Shown here in pieces: positions 1 through 8,094 of a DNA stretch of 64,000 bases. The notes under the pieces are model-generated. The model was given only the letters and a program-made list of their open reading frames with translations. It was not told the origin of the DNA and made no database searches. Where the stretch lies: NCBI RefSeq assembly GCF_032598905.1, contig NZ_CP122458.1, forward strand, positions 1,116,001 through 1,180,000, written 5' to 3'. The first letter of the stretch is position 1. The number at the start of each line of letters is the position of its first letter. This stretch comes from Streptomyces sp. 11x1. GTDB lineage: Bacteria; Actinomycetota; Actinomycetes; Streptomycetales; Streptomycetaceae. The position numbers and the translations under genes were made by a program.

Positions 1-1132
1 CGCGCAGCTCGTTCATCTTCTGGAAGTCGGCGATCTCGTAGGCCCGTTCCCGCTCGTCCGGCGGGACGTCGTCGTACGCGTCGGTCGGGATCAGCTTCTC
101 CTGGAGACGGGCGCTGCTGGTCCAGGCGTCGTTCACCAGGTCCGTCCCGGCCCGGACGCCGGTGACGGTCTTCAGGAAGTTGTCCATGCGCGCGGCCTGC
201 CAGCCGGGGGCCAGCGTCCTCGCCCACTCCGGGTCGGTGGGCCCGTTGCCGCGGACGTCCACCGTGGAGGGGGTGCGCTGGAAGACGTAGAGGTGGGCCG
301 CGTCGGCCCCCAGGTGGGGGACGACCTGGATGGCGGTGGCGCCGGTGCCGATGACGGCCACGCGCTTGTCGGCGAGGCCGGTGAGACCGCCGTTCGCGTC
401 GCCGCCGGTGTAGTCGTAGTCCCAGCGGCTGGTGTGGAAAGTGTGGCCCTTGAAGGTCTCGATGCCGGGGATGCCGGGGAGTTTGGGCCGGCTGAGTGCG
501 CCGCTGGAGACGACCACATACCGGGCGCGCATGCGGTCGCCCCGGTCGGTGGAGACGATCCACTCCAACTCGGTCTCGTCCCAGCGCAGTTCGGTGGCGA
601 CCGTCTGGAAGGCGGCGTCCCGGTAGAGGTCGAAGTGGCGGCCGATCGCCCGGGAGTGCTGCCGGATCTCCTCGCCCGGGGCGTACTTCCACCGCGGGAC
701 GTAGCCCAGCTCTTCGAGCAGCGGCAGATAGATGTACGACTCGATGTCGCAGTGGATGCCCGGGTAGCGGTTCCAGTACCAGGTGCCGCCGAAGTCGCTG
801 CCCTTCTCGATCACCCGGATCGACTCGACGCCCGCCTGGCGCAGTCTGGCCCCGGCGAGCAGCCCGCCGAAGCCGCCGCCGACGACGACCGCCTCGACCC
901 GGTCGGTCAGCGGCTCGCGGGTGAACTCCCCGTCGGCGTAAGGGTCGTCGTCGTAGTGCCCGAACTCGCCGGCGATCCGCTGGTACTGCTGGCCGCCGTC
1001 CGGACGGATCCGGCGTTCACGCTCGGCGCGGTAGCGGGCGCGGAGGGCGTCCGGGTCGAAGCCGAGCGCCTCGAAGCCGAGTTCCTCGGGGTCGAGGAAC
1101 GGGGGGCCGGAGGAAGTGTGGGGGGTGGACAT
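1..1132 (-). CDS. Flavin-containing (Baeyer-Villiger type) monooxygenase, 3'-truncated by window edge
   Basis: Oxidises ketones to esters or lactones with FAD, NADPH and O2. The reading frame runs leftwards from an ATG at 1132 and is still open at base 1, so only the first 377 or so residues are present. An FAD Rossmann motif GGGFGG lies near residues 85-90, followed by FGGTWYWNRYPG at 114-125. The type I Baeyer-Villiger fingerprint FxGxxxHxxxWD is visible as FKGHTFHTSRWD at about 227-238, and the NADP-binding GTGATAIQ follows at 262-269. It lies 122 bp downstream of an SDR gene on the same strand, so the two may be co-transcribed in ketone/alcohol catabolism. The substrate cannot be read from sequence. 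The fingerprint makes a plain N-hydroxylating monooxygenase less likely. Confidence 0.9.
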   Translation of the reverse strand, partial: MSTPHTSSGPPFLDPEELGFEALGFDPDALRARYRAERERRIRPDGGQQYQRIAGEFGHYDDDPYADGEFTREPLTDRVEAVVVGGGFGGLLAGARLRQAGVESIRVIEKGSDFGGTWYWNRYPGIHCDIESYIYLPLLEELGYVPRWKYAPGEEIRQHSRAIGRHFDLYRDAAFQTVATELRWDETELEWIVSTDRGDRMRARYVVVSSGALSRPKLPGIPGIETFKGHTFHTSRWDYDYTGGDANGGLTGLADKRVAVIGTGATAIQVVPHLGADAAHLYVFQRTPSTVDVRGNGPTDPEWARTLAPGWQAARMDNFLKTVTGVRAGTDLVNDAWTSSARLQEKLIPTDAYDDVPPDERERAYEIADFQKMNELR

Positions 1133-1254
1133 CGGGGTCCTCTCTGCGGTCCGTGGACGTGTGTGGTGGTGCGGTCGCAGCGCACGCTGCCGTCGTGAAG
1201 CCTGTGGTGCGGACGTCGTCGTGACGTGTGCGGTGACGTGCGTGAGCCGTGGTG

Positions 1255-2094
1255 TCAGGCCTGCCGGTGGTGTCGCAGCCAGGCGGCCTGGCCGCCGTCG
1301 ACGAGCAGGTCCGTGCCGGTGATGTAACGCGCTTCGGGGCCGATGAGGAAGGCCACGGCGTCCGCTATCTCCGTCGGGGTGCCGGTACGGCCGGCTCCGC
1401 TCGCCTCCAGCATGGACAGCATGTGCGCGCCGCTCGGGCCCTCGGCCTCCGCCTTCGCCATGGCGGTGGCGACGACCCCGGGGCTGACGCTGTTGATCCG
1501 GGCGCCGCGCCGGCTCCAGGCGAGCGCGGCGGCCTCGACGCGCACCTGGTTGGCCCGCTTGGAGACGATGTACGCCCGCGTCGCGCTGTCCCCGACGGCC
1601 TTCACCGCTGCCAGGCCAAGGAGGTGCTCCGCCGGGGCCGTGGCGAGGGCGGCCTCGTCCTCGCGGCCGAGGGCGGCGACATGGCCGGCCATGCTGGAGA
1701 CGCAGACCATGGCCGCCCCCGGTCCGGCCACCGCCTCGAAGGCGTCGACCACGTGGGCGGTGCCCAGCAGGTTGACCTTCAGGATCGTCTCGGCGGACCC
1801 CTGGGCGGCGGAGACTCCGGCGGTGTGCACGACGACGGCCACCCGGCCCTCGGCGGCGGCCTCCGCCACGAGCCCGTCGACGGACCCGCGGTCGGACACA
1901 TCGGTCGGGACGCCCCTCACCGCATAGCCCTCATCGCTCAACACGCCGACCGCACGGTCGAGTTGACCGCGCGAGGCATCGGCGAGCAGGACCGTGCGTC
2001 CGCTGCCGGTCCGGCGGGCGATCGCCACACCCATGCCCCCCGCGCCGGTGACGACGACCACGTCACGCGACGGGCCGGACCGCTGCTCCGCCAT
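1255..2094 (-). CDS. SDR family oxidoreductase
   Basis: Short-chain dehydrogenase/reductase of 279 residues, expected to interconvert an alcohol and a ketone with NAD(P). The cofactor motif TGAGGMG is at residues 16-22, the catalytic Ser near 133 and YIVSK gives Tyr175 and Lys179. The C-terminal TGTDLLVDGG is typical of the family. An upstream in-frame start at 2199 exists, but the ATG at 2094 is preceded by AGGAGG at the right spacing and removes an Arg-rich leader that does not fit the family. It is probably transcribed with the downstream monooxygenase and is divergent from a second SDR across a region with palindromes. Confidence 0.88.
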   Translation of the reverse strand: MAEQRSGPSRDVVVVTGAGGMGVAIARRTGSGRTVLLADASRGQLDRAVGVLSDEGYAVRGVPTDVSDRGSVDGLVAEAAAEGRVAVVVHTAGVSAAQGSAETILKVNLLGTAHVVDAFEAVAGPGAAMVCVSSMAGHVAALGREDEAALATAPAEHLLGLAAVKAVGDSATRAYIVSKRANQVRVEAAALAWSRRGARINSVSPGVVATAMAKAEAEGPSGAHMLSMLEASGAGRTGTPTEIADAVAFLIGPEARYITGTDLLVDGGQAAWLRHHRQA

Positions 2095-2263
2095 GATCGA
2101 CCTCCTGTCGTGCCGCCGGCGTCTCCGACGGATCGTCCCGTGCCATCCGGCGGCGGATGCGATGGCCTGCAGCCACGGCCGGATCGCCCTGGGCGGCATG
2201 CCGACCGCGCTCTTTCCTCACGGGAGGGCGGGGTGTCGTGGACAGCAGCCTACCGCTCTCATT

Positions 2264-2307
2264 GCTTGACTCAAGTAAGCCCCACGTGCTTGCCTCACTC
2301 AAGCAAG
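2264..2307. promoter_or_regulatory. Pair of imperfect palindromes between divergent SDR genes, putative repressor operators
   Basis: Two related dyads lie in the divergent promoter region: GCTTGACTCAAGTAAGC at 2264-2280, with an inner CTTGA-C-TCAAG palindrome, and CTTGCCTCACTCAAGCAAG at 2289-2307 with CTTGC/GCAAG arms. Both contain ACTCAAG(T/C)AAG, so the half-site recurs as a direct repeat about 28 bp apart. This arrangement would suit a TetR- or MarR-type dimer. No such regulator gene is visible next door, and binding is inference. Confidence 0.45.
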
Positions 2308-2354
2308 GCGAGGAGCAGCCGGGCGATCGGCTCACCCCATGAAAGAGGGATTCC

Positions 2355-3122
2355 ATGAGCAGTGACGGTCTCGACGGCCGCGGTGTCGTCGTCACGGGCG
2401 CCGGTTCCGGCATCGGGCGCGCGGCGGCCCTGAAGTTCGCCGCGGCGGGTGCGAAGGTGCTGGTCGCCGACATCGCCGAGAAGGCCGCCGGGGAGACCGT
2501 CGAGGTGATCACGGCGGCCGGCGGCAGCGCCGTCGCGGTCGTCGGCGATCTCAGTGACCATGTGGTCGTGGACGAGGTCGTCGCACGTGCCGTGGAGACC
2601 TTCGGCGGGCTGGACGTCCTGGTGAACAACGCTGGGATCATGGACCGGATGTCCGCCCTCGCCGATGTCGACGACAGCGAGTGGGAGCGGGTGATCCGGG
2701 TCAACCTGACCGCGCCGTTCCTGCTCACCCGGGCCGCCCTGCCGCACATGCTGAAGGCGGAACGCGGCGCGATCGTCTTCACCGCGTCCGAGGCGGGACT
2801 GCGCGGCAGCGCGGCCGGTGCCGCGTACACGGCGTCGAAGCACGGTGTCGTCGGCCTGGTGAAGAGCCTGTCGGTGATGTACCGCAAGCAGGGCATCCGG
2901 GCCAACGCGATAGCCCCCGGCCCGACGTTGACCAACATCCAGGTCGACGCCGACCAGCAGGCGCACGGCCCGGCGGTCATCGGCGGGCTGATCGGCGCCA
3001 CCATCGGCCGGCTCGGCACGGCCGAGGAACAGGCCGACGCCATCGTCTTCCTCGCCTCCGACGCGGCCGCCTTCGTCAACGGCGTGGTACTGCCCGTCGA
3101 CGACGCCTGGGCCGCCGTCTGA
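2355..3122 (+). CDS. SDR family oxidoreductase
   Basis: Classical SDR of 255 residues with TGAGSGIG at 14-21, NNAG at 91-94, catalytic Ser145, Tyr158 and Lys162 (YTASK). The C-terminal segment FVNGVVLPVDDAWAAV is the usual end of the fold. The ATG follows a weak AAAGAGGGA ribosome site. It is divergent from the SDR-monooxygenase pair and probably acts in the same alcohol/ketone route. The stop codon merges with a strong hairpin, so it is likely monocistronic. Substrate and cofactor preference are unknown. Confidence 0.9.
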   Translation: MSSDGLDGRGVVVTGAGSGIGRAAALKFAAAGAKVLVADIAEKAAGETVEVITAAGGSAVAVVGDLSDHVVVDEVVARAVETFGGLDVLVNNAGIMDRMSALADVDDSEWERVIRVNLTAPFLLTRAALPHMLKAERGAIVFTASEAGLRGSAAGAAYTASKHGVVGLVKSLSVMYRKQGIRANAIAPGPTLTNIQVDADQQAHGPAVIGGLIGATIGRLGTAEEQADAIVFLASDAAAFVNGVVLPVDDAWAAV

Positions 3123-3166
3123 CGGCCGGCGTCCCGCCCCCTCGACACGGCCGGGGCGCCGGCCGT
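3122..3166 (+). terminator. Hairpin after the SDR gene
   Basis: Arms ACGGCCGGCG (3122-3131) and CGCCGGCCGT (3157-3166) are perfectly complementary over 10 bp with a 25-nt loop, directly at the stop codon. No U-tract follows, as is usual in Streptomyces. Confidence 0.55.
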
Positions 3167-3461
3167 GTTCAACACCGTGGCGGGCTCGGCCGAGGGGGCG
3201 CGAAGCCGGTCATGGTCGCCGTGCAGAAGTAAGGGGTCGGAGATCGACCTCGGCACCATGCTCCGCAGTGAGCCGACCCTGATCGCCTCCCACGGCTACC
3301 CCACCGAGATCTTCGGGGTCGCCCCCCGGGATCGTCGAGCACCACGAGCGCTTCGCCCGGCTCATCAGCCACCGGGTGCCCGCCACCGACGTCGACCGGG
3401 TCTTCAGGCCGGCGCTGACGCAGGGGCGGCGGAGAAGGCGGCCGTGACGTTCGACGAGTAG
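3165..3461 (+). pseudogene. Remnant of a zinc-dependent medium-chain alcohol dehydrogenase (C-terminal part)
   Basis: No single frame is intact, but pieces in three frames add up to the C-terminal third of a butanediol/threonine dehydrogenase-like protein: FNTVAGSAEG, then KPVMVAVQK, then KGSEIDLGTMLRSEPTLIAS, HGYPTEIF, then HHERFARLISHRVP and finally AAEKAAVTFDE with a stop. At least three frameshifts are needed. The N-terminal catalytic domain is absent. The order of the pieces matches the family, so this is decay rather than chance. It probably belonged to the same catabolic cluster as the flanking SDRs. Confidence 0.75.
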
Positions 3462-3708
3462 AGATCGACGGTCCCAAGTGACGGGTGCCTGCCGCCGGTT
3501 GCCGCCGGGCGGCAGGCCCCGGCCGTCTCTCCGCGTCCCGCGAGCCGCCAACTCGGTCCGGATTGAGTGCACATGAGCGCTTCACGCCTGGAGGATCCTC
3601 CGAATCTGAGGATCCGCTGAGTGTTCCGTGTACCCCTTACGTAGACAAGGACGCGCATGACCCGTGCCGGATGTCCCGCCGGCTCCGGAGTTGTCCTTGA
3701 GAGGCAAG

Positions 3709-5166
3709 ATGAGACGCAACACGCGAAAGAGATCGAACACCGCCCGCCGAGCGGTGGGTGCGGCAGCCGCTGTGGCCATCGGCGCCGGCGGACTGGTGGC
3801 GGTCAACATCTACGCCTCGGCAGGCGAGACCGGCGCTTCCAAGGGCTCCGCCCAGAACCAGGTGCTCGCAGCCGGATCGTCCACCATCGACTGTCCTGAC
3901 GTGGGCCAGAAGCTGACGTCGGTGCCGGCCCAGGCGAAGGCTCAGGTCGACAGGGAACTGGCCCTGCTCGACAAGCAGATCTCCGAGGCGTACCAGCGCC
4001 TCTCCACCTCGCAGCGGGCCATTCAGCAGGACCCCAGCTTCGCGCAGAACGCGATCGTGAATCCTCTGAAGGACAAGCGGAAGGCGACGATCGACCGGAT
4101 CGCCATCGCCATCGGCCGGGTGGCGGCCAAGCCGCAGGGCCTCGACGCCCTGGCGGCGTGCACACTGCGCCCCACCGGGAACCAGCCCGCTCCCGCCCCG
4201 AGCGGCGGAGCCAACCAGGGCGGCAACAACCCCAATGCCGGTGTGGCCGGCAACGGTCCCGTCGCCGCCGACTTCGTGGACATCACCAAGGTGAGGCCCA
4301 ACGTCCGCACGCCCGCCCGGTCGGCGCGGGCGTCGAAGGGTGTCTTCGTCACCCAGTGCGGCGTGAACGCCAACAAGCTGTACAACAGCGACAACATCAT
4401 CGTCGCGCCGGGTGTCACCAACGGCGCGCACCACATGCACGACTACATCGGCAACCAGGACAACGACGCCTTCTCCAGCGACCAGGACTTCGCCAAGGCG
4501 GGGACCAGCTGCCGGAACAAGGGCGACAAGTCGTCGTACTACTGGCCGGTGCTGCGGCTCCAGGACGGCACCAAGGAGTTCGACGCCGCCCTGCAGGGCG
4601 GCGGTGCCGAGGGCAACACGGGCCGGATCCTGACGGCCAAGAAGGCCACCCTGAACTTCGTGGGCAGCCCCCGCGGCAAGGTGGTGGCGATGCCCAAGTT
4701 CCTGCGCATCATCACCGGTGACGCCAAGGCGTTCGTCAACGGAAACGCCAACGCCAACGCCTCCTGGAGCTGCACCGGCTTCGAGAACAAGGTGCAGCTG
4801 AAGGACAAGTACCCGCTCTGCCCCTCGGGCAGCGACGTGGTGCGTACCTTCAAGTTCCAGAGCTGCTGGGACGGCAAGAACATCGACAGCGCCAACCACC
4901 GCACGCACGTGGCCTTCGCCGACGCGAACGGCAAGTGCCAGGCCGGGTTCAAGGCCATCCCGCAGCTCGTGCAGCGGCTGGTGTACGACGTGGACGCGCC
5001 CAGTGTGAAGGACAACGGCAAGACCCGTCCGTTCTACTCTCTGGACGGTTTCCCCGAGCAGCAGCACAAGCCGGTCACCGATCACGGTGACTTCATCAAC
5101 GTCTTCGACAAGAAGCTGATGAACAAGGCGGTGCAGTGCATCAACACCGGACGTAAGTGCAGCTGA
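3709..5166 (+). CDS. Secreted DUF1996 domain-containing protein
   Basis: A 485-residue exported protein. A basic N-terminus ([14 protein letters not shown]) precedes a hydrophobic stretch [18 protein letters not shown], indicating a signal peptide. A helical region (about 60-130) and a Pro/Gly/Asn linker lead into the DUF1996 domain from about residue 195, with the typical [11 protein letters not shown] motif and conserved Trp, Cys and His positions through to CSGRK-like end residues. DUF1996 proteins occur in actinobacteria and fungi; their activity is not established. The ATG at 3709 is preferred over one at 3664 because it starts directly at the basic signal segment and has GAGAGGC upstream. 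It appears monocistronic. No transmembrane anchor is seen after the signal. Confidence 0.85.
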   Translation: MRRNTRKRSNTARRAVGAAAAVAIGAGGLVAVNIYASAGETGASKGSAQNQVLAAGSSTIDCPDVGQKLTSVPAQAKAQVDRELALLDKQISEAYQRLSTSQRAIQQDPSFAQNAIVNPLKDKRKATIDRIAIAIGRVAAKPQGLDALAACTLRPTGNQPAPAPSGGANQGGNNPNAGVAGNGPVAADFVDITKVRPNVRTPARSARASKGVFVTQCGVNANKLYNSDNIIVAPGVTNGAHHMHDYIGNQDNDAFSSDQDFAKAGTSCRNKGDKSSYYWPVLRLQDGTKEFDAALQGGGAEGNTGRILTAKKATLNFVGSPRGKVVAMPKFLRIITGDAKAFVNGNANANASWSCTGFENKVQLKDKYPLCPSGSDVVRTFKFQSCWDGKNIDSANHRTHVAFADANGKCQAGFKAIPQLVQRLVYDVDAPSVKDNGKTRPFYSLDGFPEQQHKPVTDHGDFINVFDKKLMNKAVQCINTGRKCS

Positions 5167-5228
5167 GTCCGGTTCGGCAGGAGTAGGTAGCAGGGGCGTC
5201 GTCCTGGCTGACGGCGCCCCTGCTTGTT

Positions 5229-5447
5229 GTTCAGACACGCCGGCACGGCCAGCACCCTGCGGTGGCCGCTGTCGCCGGTGGGCAGGCCGGGTTCCAGGAG
5301 GACGTTGCCGATGTACTTGCTGACGGCGCGTTCGGTGACCACCAAGGCCCCGGCGGCAATGCCGGCGTTGTCGTGCCCCTCGGCCATCAGCTTCAGCACC
5401 TCGCGACGGCCGACGCGGTCCTTGAGCGACGGCGACACCCAACTGAG
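5229..5447 (-). pseudogene. Remnant of a LuxR/NarL response regulator (DNA-binding domain)
   Basis: About 73 codons on the minus strand read like a LuxR helix-turn-helix: REVLKLMAEGHDNAGIAA, then VVTERAVSKYIGNV, then LPTGDSGHRRVLAV. Some conserved positions are damaged (CLNN near the end instead of the usual YL). There is no receiver domain and no plausible start. Immediately upstream lies a TIR-bounded element, which may have displaced or removed the N-terminal half. Confidence 0.65.
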
Positions 5448-5473
5448 CCTGGCCCGCCCGTCCTTGCGGCGCC

Positions 5474-5685
5474 AGGCCCTGTCGTCGAATTCCCGTCGTC
5501 GCCCGAAGGGCGGCCCCGCGGCGTCGTGGGGGTACCTCCCGGTCGAGCACAGCCGAGACCGGGGGAGCGTGCTCTCGGCGTGCCGGGCACTGACCCGCGT
5601 ACCGGACGTACTCGGGTCAGTGCCCGGCACGCCGAGAGCACGTGCAGGGCGTCACGGGGCAGGCGGGAATGTGACGACAGGGCCT
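5474..5685. mobile_element. 212-bp MITE-like element with terminal inverted repeats
   Basis: The ends are 22-bp inverted repeats: 5474-5495 and 5664-5685, both starting AGGCCCTGTCGTC and ending ATTCCCG when read inwards, with 20 of 22 positions identical. Nothing inside codes for a transposase. The interior holds a hairpin around 5536-5567 and a much larger one at 5568-5642. This is the architecture of a miniature element mobilised in trans or an internally deleted IS. No clear target duplication could be assigned. Confidence 0.65.
5568..5642. repeat. Very long hairpin inside the TIR element
   Basis: Left arm 5568-5597 and right arm 5613-5642 are perfectly complementary over 30 bp. One mismatch (C5598/T5612) is followed by another 4 bp (GTAC/GTAC), leaving a 5-nt loop. 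Transcribed from either side it would be an exceptionally stable stem and would probably block elongation, lying between the LuxR relic and the histidine kinase gene. Confidence 0.85.
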
Positions 5686-5800
5686 AGAAGCGTCCTGAAG
5701 ATCTTGAAAATGCGCCCGGCTTGCCCTACTTGATGGCAATTGACATTTACCGGCAATTCAGGGTGAGTCGGGCGGCCAGAGCAAGATCTTCAGCGGTCTC

Positions 5801-7261
5801 CTAGGGGGTGCCGGCCTCCGCCCCCGCTCCGGCCAGGGGCAGCCGGACCGTGAACGTGGTCGTGCCCGGCTCGCTGGTCAGGGTGATGGTGCCGCCGTGG
5901 GCACGGACCAGGGAGTGGGCCACGGCGAGGCCCAGGCCGCTGCCGCCCCGGTCGCGGCTGCGGGCCTTGTCGACGCGGTAGAAGCGGTCGAACACGCGCT
6001 CCTGGTCGTCGGCCGGGATACCGGGCCCCGAGTCGGTGATCCGTACCTCGGCCGTGCCGGACGCCGCGGCGACCTCCAGGGAGACCTTCGTACCGGACGG
6101 GGTGTGCACGGCGGCGTTGGTGAGGAGGTTGTCGAGGACCTGCCGCAGGCGAAGGGGGTCGAGGCGCAGCCGGACCGGCGCGGCGCCCGTGGCCACGGTC
6201 AGCTGATGGTCGGGGTGCCCGGCCCGGAAGCCGTCCGCCGCCTGACGCACGAGTTCCACCAGGTCGGCCTCCTCCAGCCGCAGCGGTGTCTCCACGTCGG
6301 CCGCGTCGAGACGGGCCAGCATCAGCAGGTCGTCCAGGAGGACACCCATCCGGGCCGCCTCGGCGCGCAGCCGGGCCAGGTGCTTGTCGCGTTCCTCGGG
6401 GCTGTGGGCGGCGGCGTACTGGAAGAGGTCGGCGTAGCCGCGGACCGACATCAGCGGGGTGCGCAGTTCGTGGGAGGCGTCGGCGACGAAGCGGCGCAGG
6501 CGTTGTTCGGCCTCGGTGCGCACGGCGAGCGCGTCGTCGATGTGCTCCAGCATGGTGTTGAAGGCGGTGCGCAGCTCCTCGACCTCGTGGCCGCCGTCGC
6601 GGTTGTCGTGGCGCACCGGCAGCCGTGCCGAGTCCGTCAGGTCGTGCGAGGTGATGCCGCGGGCGGTGTGCGCCATGTCGCTCAGGGGTTTCAGCCCGCG
6701 CCGCAGCATGGCCCGGCCGAAGACGACGAGCGCCATCAGGGCGAGGGCGAAGGTGACGACCTGGACGGTGATCAGCCGGCCGACCGTGTCATCGATGACG
6801 TCCATGGGCGCGGCGCTGACCAGGACCACCCCGGGCTCCACCTCGCAGGCCCGCAGCCGGTACTGGCCGTGGCCCTCGATGTGCTCGGTGCGGGTGACCT
6901 CCGTGTCCTCGATGGTCAATGCCTTGGCCACGAGGGTGAAGTCGTCGATGTCGTCGGGCAGGTCGCCGGGGTCCTCGGGCTTCCGGAGGACCGGGGTGCC
7001 GCCCGAGGTGTCGTACACGGCGTAGTACCAGCGGTAGTACTTCTTCCCGGCGAGGGTGCCGTCGTCCGCGATGCTCTTGGACTGGGCTATCTGGGCGATC
7101 TTGAGCTGCTCGTTGAGCTGCGCGGACAGATAGTCGCGCATGTACATGGTCAGCGTGTTGCCGACGACGGCGAACACGACGAGCGCCAGGGCGCCGAGGC
7201 CGAGGGCCAGCCGGGTGCCGAGGCGCATGTCGCGATAGCTCTGCCGGAATCGGGCGATCAC
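5801..7261 (-). CDS. Two-component sensor histidine kinase
   Basis: Membrane sensor kinase of 486 residues. The first membrane helix is at about 17-38, an extracytoplasmic sensor domain at 40-160, the second helix at about 163-184, a HAMP linker at 185-245, and a HisKA domain with phospho-acceptor His264 in ASHELRTP. The ATPase domain carries the N, G1 (DSGPGIP) and G2 (GGSGLGLAVAHSL) boxes. It starts with GTG overlapping the regulator stop (GTGA), so the pair is translationally coupled. Because the operon is divergent from the membrane flavin redox genes, it is a good candidate to control them. The sensed signal is not evident. Confidence 0.93.
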   Translation of the reverse strand: MIARFRQSYRDMRLGTRLALGLGALALVVFAVVGNTLTMYMRDYLSAQLNEQLKIAQIAQSKSIADDGTLAGKKYYRWYYAVYDTSGGTPVLRKPEDPGDLPDDIDDFTLVAKALTIEDTEVTRTEHIEGHGQYRLRACEVEPGVVLVSAAPMDVIDDTVGRLITVQVVTFALALMALVVFGRAMLRRGLKPLSDMAHTARGITSHDLTDSARLPVRHDNRDGGHEVEELRTAFNTMLEHIDDALAVRTEAEQRLRRFVADASHELRTPLMSVRGYADLFQYAAAHSPEERDKHLARLRAEAARMGVLLDDLLMLARLDAADVETPLRLEEADLVELVRQAADGFRAGHPDHQLTVATGAAPVRLRLDPLRLRQVLDNLLTNAAVHTPSGTKVSLEVAAASGTAEVRITDSGPGIPADDQERVFDRFYRVDKARSRDRGGSGLGLAVAHSLVRAHGGTITLTSEPGTTTFTVRLPLAGAGAEAGTP

Positions 7262-7992
7262 TCGCTGGCCTGCCGCAGGACGTAGCCGAATCCCCGGACG
7301 GTGTGGATCAGCGGTTCGCCGGTGTCGTCGAGCTTGCGGCGCAGTCGGCTGACGACCAGCTCGACGACGTTGGAGCGGCCGCCGAAGCCGTACTCCCAGA
7401 CGTGGTCGAGGATCTGCGCCTTGGTGAGGACCGTCGGGGACTTGCGCATGAGGTAGCGCAGGACCTCGTACTCGGTGGGCGTGAGGGTGAGCAGCTTGTC
7501 GCCGCGGCGGACCTCGCGGGTGTCCTCGTCCATCGTCAGGTCGGCGACCTGGAGCACCGACCGCTGGAAGGCCGGCCCGGCGCTGCGGCGCAGCACGGTG
7601 CGCAGCCGGGCCATCAGCTCCTCCACGGCGAACGGTTTCACCAGGTAGTCGTCGCCGCCCCGGGTGAGGCCGGCGACCCGGTCGGCGACACCGTCGCGGG
7701 CGGTCAGGAACACCACGGGCACCATCATCCCGGATCGGCGGAGCCGGTCCAGCACGCCGAAACCGTCCACACCGGGCAGCATGAGGTCCAGCACCACGAT
7801 GTCGGGACGGAACTCGGCCGCCTGTCGCAGCGCCTCCTCCCCGGAGTGCGCCGTGACGGCGTCCCAGCCCTCGTAGCGGGCGACGGTGGCCACCAGGTCC
7901 GCGATCGGCGGGTCGTCGTCCACCACGAGCAGTCGCACTTTTTCCACGTGCTCATACTGCGCTACCGATCGCGTCCCGCCATAGCCGCTCAC
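7258..7992 (-). CDS. OmpR/PhoB-family response regulator
   Basis: DNA-binding regulator paired with the downstream kinase. The receiver domain has the acidic DDDPP pocket, phospho-acceptor Asp69 (VVLDLMLPG), a Thr in FLTARD and the conserved Lys in KPF. The C-terminal winged helix ends with HTVRGFGYVLR. The 7992 start is a GTG with no good ribosome site. A GTG at 7947 would begin the protein at VEKVRLLVVDDD, where family members usually start, and may be the true start. It shares the roughly 100-bp upstream region with the divergent reductase operon, which would be the natural target. Confidence 0.92.
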   Translation of the reverse strand: MSGYGGTRSVAQYEHVEKVRLLVVDDDPPIADLVATVARYEGWDAVTAHSGEEALRQAAEFRPDIVVLDLMLPGVDGFGVLDRLRRSGMMVPVVFLTARDGVADRVAGLTRGGDDYLVKPFAVEELMARLRTVLRRSAGPAFQRSVLQVADLTMDEDTREVRRGDKLLTLTPTEYEVLRYLMRKSPTVLTKAQILDHVWEYGFGGRSNVVELVVSRLRRKLDDTGEPLIHTVRGFGYVLRQASE

Positions 7993-8094
7993 AGTCAGGC
8001 GGCCGATCGATAAATACTTGAAAGTTGTCCGACAGCAAAACGACAGCAGCCACCGGAGAAGCTCGTATCCCCCACTCGATCAAGGAGTCTCCCC

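Noticed and set aside
293..1198. Long plus-strand frame opposite the monooxygenase
   Set aside because: It is the antisense shadow of a GC-rich gene; the minus strand has all the family motifs.
5736..5775. TTGACA in an AT-rich patch at 5740 as a promoter
   Set aside because: No matching -10 element at a suitable distance and no gene in the right orientation.
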